Assembly: GCA_028870845.1 (NCBI GenBank)
Contig: JAGWOR010000024.1
Span: 1 to 36,125 of the forward strand
Length of the DNA stretch: 36,125 nt
Source of the DNA: Gammaproteobacteria bacterium
Lineage (GTDB): Bacteria; Pseudomonadota; Gammaproteobacteria; Natronospirales; REEB76
Direction of reading: 5' to 3'
A model generated the notes under the pieces. It saw only the letters and a program-made list of their open reading frames with translations. It did not search any database and was not told the origin of the DNA. The position numbers were made by a program, and so were the translations under genes. Shown in pieces: positions 24,762-33,485 of this stretch (position 1 is its first letter; each line of letters begins with the position of its first letter).

Positions 24762-27065
24762 TTACTGATATTGATCGGTGTCTGAATAGCCTAGGATACC
24801 ATTTTGCAGGAAGTCTTCGAGATGCCGCCCGATTGTGGTCAGGCCCTTTAGCTGTAGCTGGAAAAAAAACATGGAATTGGCCTGGCCTGTCTGGGTGCCG
24901 CTCTGCGTGCCAAGCTGCGTGATATAGCGACGGTGCACTATCTGGAAATCCCAACAGCAGCTGTCGTACTCAAATCCCTCGAAACTCTCCAAAGTAACCT
25001 TGTTTTGGATATCGTAATACCAGCGTCCCACCATGCTCCAGTGGCTGGTGAGCGGCCAGGCGAATGAAAAATCGCTTTGTTTCAGATTGAGGGTACGGTT
25101 ATAGCTGTAGCCCAGGTTGATAACCTGGTGGTGCGCTGGATGGTACTGCAGGCCAACTGCGCCAAAATCGGTTTGTCGCGTGGTTGGATTCCACTGCTGG
25201 GTATATACCGCTGACCAGTGATCGTTGATGTTCAGGTCCAAATCGCCCACTACATCGGAAAACAGGTTGGTTTGCGGCGCCACACCTGGAAGTTGTACCT
25301 CGCGGTTTCTGAAATAGCGGATCTGCCCGATATCGGCTTCAAGAATCTGGGTACCGGTGTTGGCATTCAGCAGCCGGCTGGTTAGGGCATAACTCAATTG
25401 ATTGGCATCGCTTTGCCGGTCCGCACCGTCGAACTGGTTGGTGGTGAACAACTGCAGGAAACTGAATTGCGGTTGCACGGTGTCGAATATGGGAATCTGC
25501 GACTGGTCCCGATATGGCACATAAAGATAATAAAGCCGCGGCTCCAGAGTCTGGATGAAGTCACCAGTACTGCCTAAGTTCCGCTGCAGGAACATGCCGC
25601 TGTCGAGGCTGATGATCGGCATTGAACGGGTCAGCTGCGTTTCGGTTCCCAATGGGACATTCTGGTTAAGGTCCCATTTCGTCAAGCGCATGCCGACTGT
25701 CGGCGTAAAGTAATAACCCGTATTACCAAACGTATCGCTGACATCCGGCGTCAGGTCCAGGCGCAGCGCGCCGATTTCCTGATCCTGCTGGAACTGTACC
25801 AATTCGCTGTTGAATGTATATTGTGGTCCGTTACTGGTGGGGTCACTTTGCCAGCCAAGTTGCATTTGCGGAAGAAGCCGGTATGGATAGTTTTTTGGTG
25901 CGATGGTTGGATCTACTACCTGCCAGGTTTCCACTTGGGATAAGAAGGTCCAGTTCGATTCCGGCGATTGAAAATTTATGGCTGCGTGGCGTTCCTGAGT
26001 AGTGGTAGCAATCGCATCCAGGCTGTTACCCAAATCCTGGAAGTAATTAAAATCAGAAACCCAGTTATAGGCTGTATTAAAATTCCAACCCTGGTCGTCC
26101 AGTTTTGTGGTATCGGAAAATTGAAATAGGCCGCGTTCCTGGTTTGCCAGCCGGTCGTGCGGCAGGTAATTCAGATCAAGCGTGCCCTTGCTGTTGTTGG
26201 TCAGGTAGCGGAACTCACCGCCCATATCCAGGCCCCGTTTGGTGATGATGCGCGGCGCAAGCGTGGCGTCGTAATTAGGCGCCAAGTTCAGATAATACGG
26301 TGTGGTCAGATCGAATCCGGAAGTAACCGAAAATCCAAAGGAAGGCGCCAGGAACCCGGACTTGCGCGCATCGTTGAGAGGGAAGTTAATATACGGAGTC
26401 CAGAATATCGGCACGCCAAATAAATCCACCGTTACATTGTGACCAGTGCCGGTATTATTGCTCTGGTCCAGTACCAGATCGGGAGCGTTTAGCATCCAGT
26501 CTTTGCTGCCGACCGGGCAGGTTGTGTAATGAACATCGGAAAGAATCTGGTGGTCGTTGTCAAGCAGTTTCAGCAGGCTTGCCTGGCCGCGTCCGTGCCG
26601 TTTTGGCAATGCGAAGCTGGCATCGTAAAATACGCCGCTGGCGGTGTTGAAGTTGTAATCCGCTGACGGGCCATTCAACAGAATGGTGGGCGAAGTAAAT
26701 TTCACATTGCCCGTGGCATGACTTTCACCGCTGGCACTGTTATAACGCATGCTATCAGCATGCAGCTGGCGATCGCCCTGTATGGCCTGGACATTGCCGG
26801 TAAGCAACGAATCTCCATGCACATAGCCGTTAAGCCGGTCCGCACTGACATGCATGGGTGGATTCATGCTGCTTGCTGTTAATGCCGTGGTGGGTGCGGC
26901 AGGCGGCACCGATGGGCAGGTTGCCCATGGGTCATAGATGAAGTCATTGGAAGGCGGGTCGGCCAGTAGGGGCACGGAAGCGAGCAGTGTGGCAGCGAAA
27001 ACCAGCGCACAGCTCACTTTCACCGAACAACTCCTGGCCCACAAGCGACGCGAGTACAATCGCAT
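24762..27065 (-). CDS. lptD: LPS-assembly outer-membrane protein LptD
   Basis: A 767-residue outer-membrane beta-barrel protein that, with LptE, inserts LPS in the outer leaflet. A signal peptide (cleavage near residue 35, LLA/DPP) is followed by an LptA-like jellyroll domain (about 70-190), a middle segment with FWTPYINFPLNDARKSGFLAP, and a long barrel. The four structural cysteines can be placed at Cys50, Cys183, Cys703 and Cys704, consistent with the disulfide pattern known for LptD. It heads the lptD-surA-pdxA-rsmA gene series and is divergent from amgK with only 37 bases between the start codons. Confidence 0.96.
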   Translation of the reverse strand: MRLYSRRLWARSCSVKVSCALVFAATLLASVPLLADPPSNDFIYDPWATCPSVPPAAPTTALTASSMNPPMHVSADRLNGYVHGDSLLTGNVQAIQGDRQLHADSMRYNSASGESHATGNVKFTSPTILLNGPSADYNFNTASGVFYDASFALPKRHGRGQASLLKLLDNDHQILSDVHYTTCPVGSKDWMLNAPDLVLDQSNNTGTGHNVTVDLFGVPIFWTPYINFPLNDARKSGFLAPSFGFSVTSGFDLTTPYYLNLAPNYDATLAPRIITKRGLDMGGEFRYLTNNSKGTLDLNYLPHDRLANQERGLFQFSDTTKLDDQGWNFNTAYNWVSDFNYFQDLGNSLDAIATTTQERHAAINFQSPESNWTFLSQVETWQVVDPTIAPKNYPYRLLPQMQLGWQSDPTSNGPQYTFNSELVQFQQDQEIGALRLDLTPDVSDTFGNTGYYFTPTVGMRLTKWDLNQNVPLGTETQLTRSMPIISLDSGMFLQRNLGSTGDFIQTLEPRLYYLYVPYRDQSQIPIFDTVQPQFSFLQLFTTNQFDGADRQSDANQLSYALTSRLLNANTGTQILEADIGQIRYFRNREVQLPGVAPQTNLFSDVVGDLDLNINDHWSAVYTQQWNPTTRQTDFGAVGLQYHPAHHQVINLGYSYNRTLNLKQSDFSFAWPLTSHWSMVGRWYYDIQNKVTLESFEGFEYDSCCWDFQIVHRRYITQLGTQSGTQTGQANSMFFFQLQLKGLTTIGRHLEDFLQNGILGYSDTDQYQ
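27055..27060 (+). promoter_or_regulatory. Candidate -10 element for amgK
   Basis: TACAAT lies 43 bases before the amgK ATG and just inside the 5' end of the divergent lptD reading frame. No good -35 partner is visible. With only 37 bases between the two start codons, promoters on both strands must overlap coding sequence. Confidence 0.3.
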
Positions 27066-27102
27066 ACTTTCATGGGCCGTTCAAATTCCGGAGTATGGTC
27101 AT

Positions 27103-28095
27103 ATGACGGACAGGTTTGTGCAATTGCAAGCCTGGGTGGCGAATGCTTTAGACATAGATCGGGTAGTACTGGAACCGGTTATTGCCGATGCCAGCTTCCG
27201 GCGGTATTTCCGGGTTACAGTCGGTTTGCAAAGCCACGTGGTCATGGACGCGCCCCCGCCACAGGAGAATTGCCGGTCATTCGTGACCGTCGCGAGGCTG
27301 CTGAAGCATGCGGGCGTGCATGCGCCAGAAGTGTTGGCAGCCGACTTGGAACGTGGATTCCTGTTGCTGAGTGATCTTGGGAAACAAAGTTATCTGGAAG
27401 TACTCAATGAGGATAATGCTGAAACCCTGTTCAAAGATGCTGTTCGCAGTTTGCTCAAGTGGCAGCTGGCTAGCAGGCCTGGCCAATTGCCGGTCTACGA
27501 TCGTGCCTTGCTGCGCCGGGAACTGAATCTGTTCACGGACTGGTATGTCCTGCGGCATCTGAATGTCAGCCTGAGCTCCTCAGAACAGAATGTTCTGGAT
27601 TCAATTTTCAAGGTATTGGAGGACAGTGCGCTGGCTCAGCCAGGCGTTTATGTGCACCGAGATTACATGCCACGTAACCTGATGTTGAGCAGTCCAAATC
27701 CTGGTGTTTTGGATTTACAGGACGCGGTCTTTGGACCCATCAGCTATGATCTGTTATCCCTGTTTAAAGACGCATTCATCTCCTGGAGTCCTGAACAGAT
27801 CAATGGTTGGCGGCGCTGCTATTGGGAACTGGCACGAAACTCCAGCCTGCCGGTTCAATCGCTCCCGGACTTCGAGCGAGCATTCGACTGGATTGGCATG
27901 CAGCGGCATCTTAAAGTTTTGGGTATTTTTGCGCGCATCAATTATCGGGACGGCAAGCCGGCATATCTCAAGGACACGCCCCGTTTTCTCAATTACGTTC
28001 GCGATACGGGCAGGCTCTACAAGGAATTCACGCCCTTGTTGAAACTTCTGGATTCGCTCGAAAATCGTGCTCAACACAGGCTTACAGCGCAATGA
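27103..28095 (+). CDS. amgK: Anomeric MurNAc/GlcNAc kinase
   Basis: A 330-residue aminoglycoside-phosphotransferase-fold kinase. The catalytic loop is VHRDYMPRN with Asp187 and Asn192, and the metal-binding Asp is in LDLQD (204-207). In Pseudomonas, AmgK phosphorylates MurNAc and GlcNAc at C1, and MurU then makes UDP-MurNAc, a recycling route that bypasses de novo synthesis and lowers fosfomycin sensitivity. Location next to lptD and overlap with murU match that arrangement. The ATG at 27103, preceded by GGAG at 27090-27093, is chosen; the frame stays open upstream only because it runs antisense to lptD. Confidence 0.92.
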   Translation: MTDRFVQLQAWVANALDIDRVVLEPVIADASFRRYFRVTVGLQSHVVMDAPPPQENCRSFVTVARLLKHAGVHAPEVLAADLERGFLLLSDLGKQSYLEVLNEDNAETLFKDAVRSLLKWQLASRPGQLPVYDRALLRRELNLFTDWYVLRHLNVSLSSSEQNVLDSIFKVLEDSALAQPGVYVHRDYMPRNLMLSSPNPGVLDLQDAVFGPISYDLLSLFKDAFISWSPEQINGWRRCYWELARNSSLPVQSLPDFERAFDWIGMQRHLKVLGIFARINYRDGKPAYLKDTPRFLNYVRDTGRLYKEFTPLLKLLDSLENRAQHRLTAQ

Positions 28096-28748
28096 AAGCC
28101 ATGATTCTGGCTGCCGGGCGCGGCCAACGCCTGCGGCCCCTGACCGATACCCTGCCTAAGCCGCTTTTGGAAGTCCGTGGCAAGCCGCTGATAGTTCATC
28201 ATCTGGAAGCACTGCGTGACTCCGGTTTCACCGAAATTGTGGTCAATATCGCCTGGCTCGCGGAAACCATCCAGTCGTATCTGGGTGACGGCTCACGCTA
28301 TGGTGTCAGTATTCGGTACTCACTCGAATCCAATGGGGCATTGGAAACCGGCGGCGGGATTATGAACGCGCTTCCCCTGCTGGGAACCAAACCATTTCTG
28401 GTCGTGAATGCCGACATCTATACGGACTTCCCTTTTCATATCTTGAGTGCGGGATTGCAGCGCGGCGATCTGGCGCATCTGGTGATGGTACCCAATCCGC
28501 GGTCACATCCAAAGGGCGATTTTTTTCTATCTGATGATGGGCGCGTGCATGTGGACGGTCCGGAACCGCTTACTTACAGCGGGATTGGTGTGCATGACCC
28601 GCAATTTTTCCGGTGGTGCACCCCCGGCCGGTTTCCGATGCTGCCGTGGTGGCGTAAAGCGATACGGCTGGGTCTGGTCAGCGGACAACTGTACAAGGGT
28701 CAGTGGCAGGATATGGGTTCGCTGGAATCTTTCAGTGCGCTTTCGTGA
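28092..28748 (+). CDS. murU: N-acetylmuramate alpha-1-phosphate uridylyltransferase
   Basis: A 218-residue nucleotidyltransferase with the N-terminal signature AMILAAGRGQRLRPLTDTLP followed by KPLLEV, and the metal-binding VVNADIYTDF. It couples UTP with MurNAc-1-phosphate to give UDP-MurNAc for peptidoglycan synthesis. The ATG overlaps the amgK stop (ATGA), so the two enzymes of the recycling route are translated together. The length is near that of Pseudomonas MurU (about 223). No MurNAc-6-phosphate phosphatase (MupP) gene is in the window. Confidence 0.93.
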   Translation: MKAMILAAGRGQRLRPLTDTLPKPLLEVRGKPLIVHHLEALRDSGFTEIVVNIAWLAETIQSYLGDGSRYGVSIRYSLESNGALETGGGIMNALPLLGTKPFLVVNADIYTDFPFHILSAGLQRGDLAHLVMVPNPRSHPKGDFFLSDDGRVHVDGPEPLTYSGIGVHDPQFFRWCTPGRFPMLPWWRKAIRLGLVSGQLYKGQWQDMGSLESFSALS

Positions 28749-28773
28749 GTAATTCCGTGGATCTTGGCAAATA

Positions 28774-29601
28774 TCACATTTTAAGTTCTACTGAATAAGC
28801 GATACTTGGGCCGAATATACCCATATACAGGTATGTGCCCGCGGCGTTGCTGAAGTCTCCTGAAACATCTTTGGTGCTTACATACGCCAGGCCATTCATA
28901 TAGCCCGGACAGCCGGTGCCACTGGCTTTGTAGTTCACATAGTACAGATTGGTGCCGGGATCCTGCTGCACCAGGCTGCCGCTGATCGTACAACCGTTCC
29001 CGTCATTGCCGTTGAATGTCGCATCGGGATTGACGGTGATATCCACCGAAGTGGAACTGCTACCGATGTAATAGCCGTTCCACAAACCTTGCAGAGCCGC
29101 GATTGTTGGCACGCCATTATAGGTTACGGCGGAATTCAGTGTGAAGTTGCCATTGACTCCGGTGAGTGTGTATCCCGCGTAGGTGGTGTAACTGTTAGGG
29201 TCAATGCCGGTAAGCGAGGCTTGCATCTGTGTGGCGGTCGTCGTGGACGAGTAGGTTCCATTCACGATGAAGGTATCCACGTTGCTGCCGTCAGGAAATA
29301 CCTGTGCGGCTGGTGCGGTGCCTATGGCTGTGCCGGTGAATGGCGACTGTTGCGGTACATTTTCAATCAAGAACACGTAGCCGTTTTTATCGGCAAAGTA
29401 GCCGAAACCGCTGCTCGATACTACTCCAGTGACTTGCTCATTACTCCCGCCACTGAGGTTGTAGGTTCCAGTCCACGGCCCAGGGACAACCTGGAGAACC
29501 ACTGTGGCATTGCTGGGACTTGAGGAACTTGAGCCACCACAGCCTGCTGCGAAAACCACAATGCAGGTTATAACACCAGCGCGGAAACATTGTCTAAACA
29601 T
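28774..29601 (-). CDS. Predicted lipoprotein with two beta-rich repeats, unknown function
   Basis: A 275-residue protein with a lipobox FAAGC (Cys21) followed by a Gly/Ser linker, so it should be processed by Lgt and signal peptidase II and anchored in the envelope. The mature part seems to contain two related beta-rich units. One starts at PGPWTGTYNLSGGSNEQVTG (about residue 40), the other at LQGLWNGYYIGSSSTSVDIT (about 165); both open with a W-x-G-x-Y element. Two cysteines in the second unit (in GCTISG and GCPGYM) could form a disulfide. I do not recognise a named family. A GGAG sequence lies about 12 bases before the ATG. It is followed by a second lipoprotein gene on the same strand, upstream of it. 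Confidence 0.75.
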   Translation of the reverse strand: MFRQCFRAGVITCIVVFAAGCGGSSSSSPSNATVVLQVVPGPWTGTYNLSGGSNEQVTGVVSSSGFGYFADKNGYVFLIENVPQQSPFTGTAIGTAPAAQVFPDGSNVDTFIVNGTYSSTTTATQMQASLTGIDPNSYTTYAGYTLTGVNGNFTLNSAVTYNGVPTIAALQGLWNGYYIGSSSTSVDITVNPDATFNGNDGNGCTISGSLVQQDPGTNLYYVNYKASGTGCPGYMNGLAYVSTKDVSGDFSNAAGTYLYMGIFGPSIAYSVELKM

Positions 29602-29663
29602 ATTAAATTCAAGCTCCTTTAAAATACTGGATAGTCGCCGTTACACAGCATGCCTGTAGACGC

Positions 29664-31382
29664 CTAGTATTGAAGTACCATCAGCGCTATTCCCGGCATG
29701 CCATTAGACATCATGATTATTGAACTGTTGGAGATTGGATAAAACACAAAATTCGTGCTTGCACCTGCGACCGTTAACGTCGCCAGGCCGCGCGTTGAAG
29801 TGGTAGAGGTCAGTGGTGTTACGGTATCGACGCCTGTGACGGGTTGTTGGCCGGATACTACTCCATTGTTGTTGGTGTTCGCGAATCCGGCGATTGCGCC
29901 GGCACCATTAAGATACAAAAGGCCCACTGAGGTTAATGGCGGCGTGGCAATCACCGGGGTTTCCAGCGCATAAGTGAAATATCCACTGAGAGAGGAAGTT
30001 ACAAAACCACCGACCTGCACAAACAGTGCCCCGCTTGCATTGACTGCCGGATCGGTCGTCAGTACGAACGCTGCATACGGCGAGATCAAATAATAAACAT
30101 AGTCGGTGGTGCCATTGGTTCCGGTTAAGGCGATTGTTCCCCGTCCGTGTGATCCTGAAGTGAAGCCGCCGGTTAATTGCGGGTTGCTGACGAGACTTCC
30201 GAGCTCGTTGATATCGTTGGTACCCGCGGTGATATTCCCGAATGTCACCGTGTCGGTAGTGAATCCGCCTGCAGAGCCGTAGTCTGCATTGCCCACCCCG
30301 CCTGACACGTAATATACAAAGGTTCCCGCCAGCACCGTCGTGGAGCTGACTGACTGCTGCTGATATACGGTGCCGCTCAGAAAACCTGTGCTATCGATTT
30401 CAATGAACTGGAATTGGGTGCTTGAAACCATATAAAAGTCGTAGGTTTTAGTGCCATGCGAATCCGTAAATACCGCTGTACCGGTGCCCGGCCCATTGTT
30501 GCCAAGACTGTAGGTTCCGGTAAAAGTCTCGTTGGCCGTTGTTATCCCAGGATTCCGGTCCTCTTCTGCGTAACTGAAGGTATTGGTGCCGTTGGTAACA
30601 AACGTGCCAATAATGTTAACCAGGTTTCCGGAACCACCGATGCCTGTAAGACTGAATACAAAGGGTGCGTTAAGACTGGTCAGGGTCAGGGCGTTGGATA
30701 GCTGGGGATAAAAGTTGCCACTGGCAACGGTGCCGGAGTCGGTGCTCATGATTACCGCCTGACCCTGGGTATTCATTGTCAGGCCCATGGTGAAGCTGCC
30801 CTGGCTGCTGGTGAATGTAGCAGAACCCTGGCCGTTGGCGTTTACAAGATAGCTGCCGGTGAACGGCACGGCGGTTGCAGCGCCCGCTGAGGTGTTGACA
30901 TCCTCGATACCGTTTATTATGCCGTTGCCATTGGATGTAAAGCTGCCTGCCATGACTATCGGGCTGCCTGCTTGCGTGCCATTCAATGTGAAAACATAGT
31001 TGCCGCTGAGGGATACACTAGCAAAAGTGATGCCTATGATAATTGATGAGCTAACCACTGGATAAATCTGTGGTGATGCGCTGATGACCACTGAACCATT
31101 GCTGGTAGGAAGATTCGGCGCGGTGTATAAACCCTGAGCAGTGATGGTGCCAACTGTGCTGTTGCCACCGGGGATATTGTTCACGAACCATATGACCGCT
31201 GTATTGCTGGTGCCGCTGACGACGGCCCTGAGTTGCAGTTTGGATCCGGCGGCAACTACGCTGGATACGGGCGTGACCAGTGCAATGGTTGGATTACTGA
31301 TCTGTGAGCTGTTGCCGCTGCCACAGGCGGTGATCAGGAAAATAACGGGTATTAATAAATAAATTTTATTTAATGAATTCAT
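29664..31382 (-). CDS. Large predicted lipoprotein: Ig-like domain plus four ~105-residue repeats
   Basis: A 572-residue protein with lipobox LITAC (Cys20). An Ig-like domain (about 32-116) opens with IALVTPVSSVVAAGSKLQL and holds GTITAQGLYTAP, a form common in bacterial surface Ig-like domains. Then come four degenerate units of about 105 residues: 123-228, 235-343, 349-456 and 463-572. Each has an opening L-x-G-x-F/Y-x-Y/F-x-L element, a glycine-rich middle with G-x-G-x-A/I-x-x-T, and an ending with hydrophobic strands. Units of this kind (AGSFTSNGNGIINGIEDVNT) resemble, from memory, proteins frequent in Acidobacteria. AGGAG at 31394-31398 sits 11 bases before the ATG at 31382 and 5 before an in-frame GTG at 31388, so the start could be the GTG. 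Function unknown; probably surface-exposed or periplasmic. Confidence 0.78.
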   Translation of the reverse strand: MNSLNKIYLLIPVIFLITACGSGNSSQISNPTIALVTPVSSVVAAGSKLQLRAVVSGTSNTAVIWFVNNIPGGNSTVGTITAQGLYTAPNLPTSNGSVVISASPQIYPVVSSSIIIGITFASVSLSGNYVFTLNGTQAGSPIVMAGSFTSNGNGIINGIEDVNTSAGAATAVPFTGSYLVNANGQGSATFTSSQGSFTMGLTMNTQGQAVIMSTDSGTVASGNFYPQLSNALTLTSLNAPFVFSLTGIGGSGNLVNIIGTFVTNGTNTFSYAEEDRNPGITTANETFTGTYSLGNNGPGTGTAVFTDSHGTKTYDFYMVSSTQFQFIEIDSTGFLSGTVYQQQSVSSTTVLAGTFVYYVSGGVGNADYGSAGGFTTDTVTFGNITAGTNDINELGSLVSNPQLTGGFTSGSHGRGTIALTGTNGTTDYVYYLISPYAAFVLTTDPAVNASGALFVQVGGFVTSSLSGYFTYALETPVIATPPLTSVGLLYLNGAGAIAGFANTNNNGVVSGQQPVTGVDTVTPLTSTTSTRGLATLTVAGASTNFVFYPISNSSIIMMSNGMPGIALMVLQY

Positions 31383-31489
31383 CTGCACTTGTGCTCCTGA
31401 TCTTTCGCCGAATCCTGATGGCAGTATCTAGGCAATGCCAGCTCCAATTACATATACCCCGGTTGATGCATGTTGTTGAACCACCTGAT

Positions 31490-32461
31490 TCAGGCAGGCC
31501 GTACAAGTTTTTCCGCCTGGCGGTCGGCATGATATGAAGAACGTACCAGCGCTCCACTTGCCACGTGTTGAAAGCCCAGCTCATAGCCGTGTTTTTCGAT
31601 TTGCCGGAATTCATCCGGTGTCACGTAACGGGTTACCGGGATATGGTAACGGCTTGGCTGAAGATACTGACCAACGGTTAGCATATTCACGCCATGCTTG
31701 CGCAAATCCTCCATTACCTCGAATATCTCCCTCAATTCCTCGCCCAGTCCAACCATGATTCCTGATTTGGTGACAACCTCGGGATGCGCCATCTTGAAAT
31801 GTTGCAATAGATTGAGCGAGTGCTGGTAATCGGAGCCCGGTCGTACGCGCTTGTAAAGGCGCGCCACGGTTTCCAGATTGTGGTTGAATACATCCGGGAC
31901 CGCATTTTGCATGAGCGTCAGTGCCACTTCCATGCGGCCGCGGAAATCGGGTACCAGTATTTCAATCCTGGTTTCAGGGCAGAGTGAGCGAATAGCCTGT
32001 ATGCAGGCGGCAAAATGTCCCGCTCCACCGTCGCGCAGATCATCACGATCCACGGAAGTTACCACCACGTATTGCAGACCCATGAGCTTGATGGTTTTTG
32101 CAAGATGAACCGGCTCGTCAGTATCGAGTGGCTTGGGACGCCCGTGTGCCACGTCGCAGAACGTACACCGGCGCGTACAGATATCCCCCATAATCATGAA
32201 TGTGGCGGTGCCCTTGCCAAAGCATTCGCCGATGTTCGGGCATGAGGCCTCCTCGCACACGGTATGCAGGGCATTGTCCCGCAGGATGTGCTTCAGTCGG
32301 GCAACCTCGGGAGTTGCCCACGATCGCACACGAAGCCATGCAGGTTTGCGCAGTGGGGCGGCGCTCGGTTCGATTTTGACAGGAATGCGCGCCATTTTTT
32401 CAGCGGCACTGAGCTTGGTACCGGGCTGTAACCGCGAACGTGCGGCTGGAGTGTCGCTCAC
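31490..32461 (-). CDS. lipA: Lipoyl synthase (radical SAM)
   Basis: A 323-residue radical SAM enzyme that inserts two sulfurs into protein-bound octanoate to make lipoate. The auxiliary cluster cysteines are Cys69, Cys74 and Cys80 ([12 protein letters not shown]); the radical SAM cluster cysteines are Cys95, Cys99 and Cys102 (CTRRCTFC). The C-terminal RSSYHAD supplies the serine ligand of the auxiliary cluster. I place the start at GTG 32461 because AGGA lies 7 bases before it and the length then equals the 321 residues of Escherichia coli LipA with cysteines at nearly the same numbers. A TTG at 32539 inside lipB is unlikely. It starts 49 bases after lipB. Confidence 0.96.
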   Translation of the reverse strand: MSDTPAARSRLQPGTKLSAAEKMARIPVKIEPSAAPLRKPAWLRVRSWATPEVARLKHILRDNALHTVCEEASCPNIGECFGKGTATFMIMGDICTRRCTFCDVAHGRPKPLDTDEPVHLAKTIKLMGLQYVVVTSVDRDDLRDGGAGHFAACIQAIRSLCPETRIEILVPDFRGRMEVALTLMQNAVPDVFNHNLETVARLYKRVRPGSDYQHSLNLLQHFKMAHPEVVTKSGIMVGLGEELREIFEVMEDLRKHGVNMLTVGQYLQPSRYHIPVTRYVTPDEFRQIEKHGYELGFQHVASGALVRSSYHADRQAEKLVRPA

Positions 32462-32510
32462 GAAGAAATCCTCTGTGGGTATGGCTCTGGGCGCGCGGGC
32501 GGACTGAAAT

Positions 32511-33140
32511 TCAGCTTTTATTGTAACCCAGATATTCAAGCAGGTGCGGTTTGAGCTTCTTGGAAATCAGACTTACGTCCTTGGGTCCACCGATATCGCT
32601 TACCTGCGTCATCCTCAACCCGGTATAACCGCAGGGGTTGATGCGTTCGAAAGGTTCCAGGTCCATGGCGATGTTAAAGGCAAGCCCGTGGTAACTGCAG
32701 CCATGGCTTATCCGCAAGCCCAGTGAAGCGAGTTTGCGGCCATCCGGTGTATATACACCCGGCGCAGCGCGATTTGAAACCGCCGGAAGACCAAATTCCT
32801 TAAGTGTGGAGATAACGCTTTGTTCAATGGCTTCCACCAGCCCGCGCACCCCAAGTCCAAGCCGTTTTAAGTTAATCAAGGGATACACAACCAACTGGCC
32901 GGGTCCGTGGTATGTAACCTGGCCGCCGCGGTCAATATGGATCACCGGAATGTCCCCGGGAGCCAGTACATGCTCCATCTTGCCCGCCTGCCCGAGCGTG
33001 AACACCGGCGGGTGCTCCAGAAACCAGATTTCATCCGCTGTATCGGCACGGCGCTCCCCGGTGAAGCGCTGCATGGCACGCCAAGTGGGCAGGTATTCTA
33101 CGCGCCCCAGGTCTTTAAGTTGCGGCAAGGCGGCTGTCAC
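32511..33140 (-). CDS. lipB: Lipoyl(octanoyl) transferase
   Basis: A 209-residue enzyme that moves octanoyl groups from acyl carrier protein to lipoyl domains. The catalytic pair is Lys136 ([10 protein letters not shown]) and Cys170 (RINPCGYTG), nearly the same numbers as in Escherichia coli LipB. The family motif [17 protein letters not shown] is complete. The start is GTG at 33140, overlapping the YbeD-family gene stop as GTGA. It works directly before LipA, encoded next. Confidence 0.96.
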   Translation of the reverse strand: MTAALPQLKDLGRVEYLPTWRAMQRFTGERRADTADEIWFLEHPPVFTLGQAGKMEHVLAPGDIPVIHIDRGGQVTYHGPGQLVVYPLINLKRLGLGVRGLVEAIEQSVISTLKEFGLPAVSNRAAPGVYTPDGRKLASLGLRISHGCSYHGLAFNIAMDLEPFERINPCGYTGLRMTQVSDIGGPKDVSLISKKLKPHLLEYLGYNKS

Positions 33141-33454
33141 AGGGTCACCAGTACATGTTCGCAGGAGGTCAATTCTAGATAAAGTGCATCAAGCTGTTCA
33201 CGGCTTTGGGCGACAATGGTCACGGTGAGTGATATGAATTGTCCGCCGCTGCTGCTATTCCGCTTGACGGGCAGTGATTCGTAAGGCGCCGCGTGCCTTG
33301 AAAATATGGCGGCAACAGCCTGATGGAATTCCGGCGTGTCTTTGCCCATGACCTTGATGGGAAAGCTGACTGGAAACCGCATTACCGGCGGAGATGCGGA
33401 GGTTGCGCCGGCATACTGGCTTGCTGGGGATGGTTTCTTGTGGTCTTCCGCCAT
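33137..33454 (-). CDS. ybeD: YbeD/DUF493 family protein
   Basis: A 105-residue protein of the DUF493 family, recognised by [18 protein letters not shown] near residue 26 and by the ferredoxin-like pattern [19 protein letters not shown]. The N-terminal 24 residues are Ser/Ala-rich and probably disordered, longer than in Escherichia coli YbeD (87). Position directly before lipB is conserved in gammaproteobacteria. The molecular role is not established; a small regulatory or ligand-binding role has been suggested from the fold. Confidence 0.9.
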   Translation of the reverse strand: MAEDHKKPSPASQYAGATSASPPVMRFPVSFPIKVMGKDTPEFHQAVAAIFSRHAAPYESLPVKRNSSSGGQFISLTVTIVAQSREQLDALYLELTSCEHVLVTL

Positions 33455-33485
33455 GGATTAAATCGCGGTTCCCTTGCCGGTTGGA

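Noticed and set aside
32462-32539. TTG start at 32539 for lipA
   Set aside because: It lies inside lipB without a ribosome binding site; GTG 32461 has one and gives the family length.
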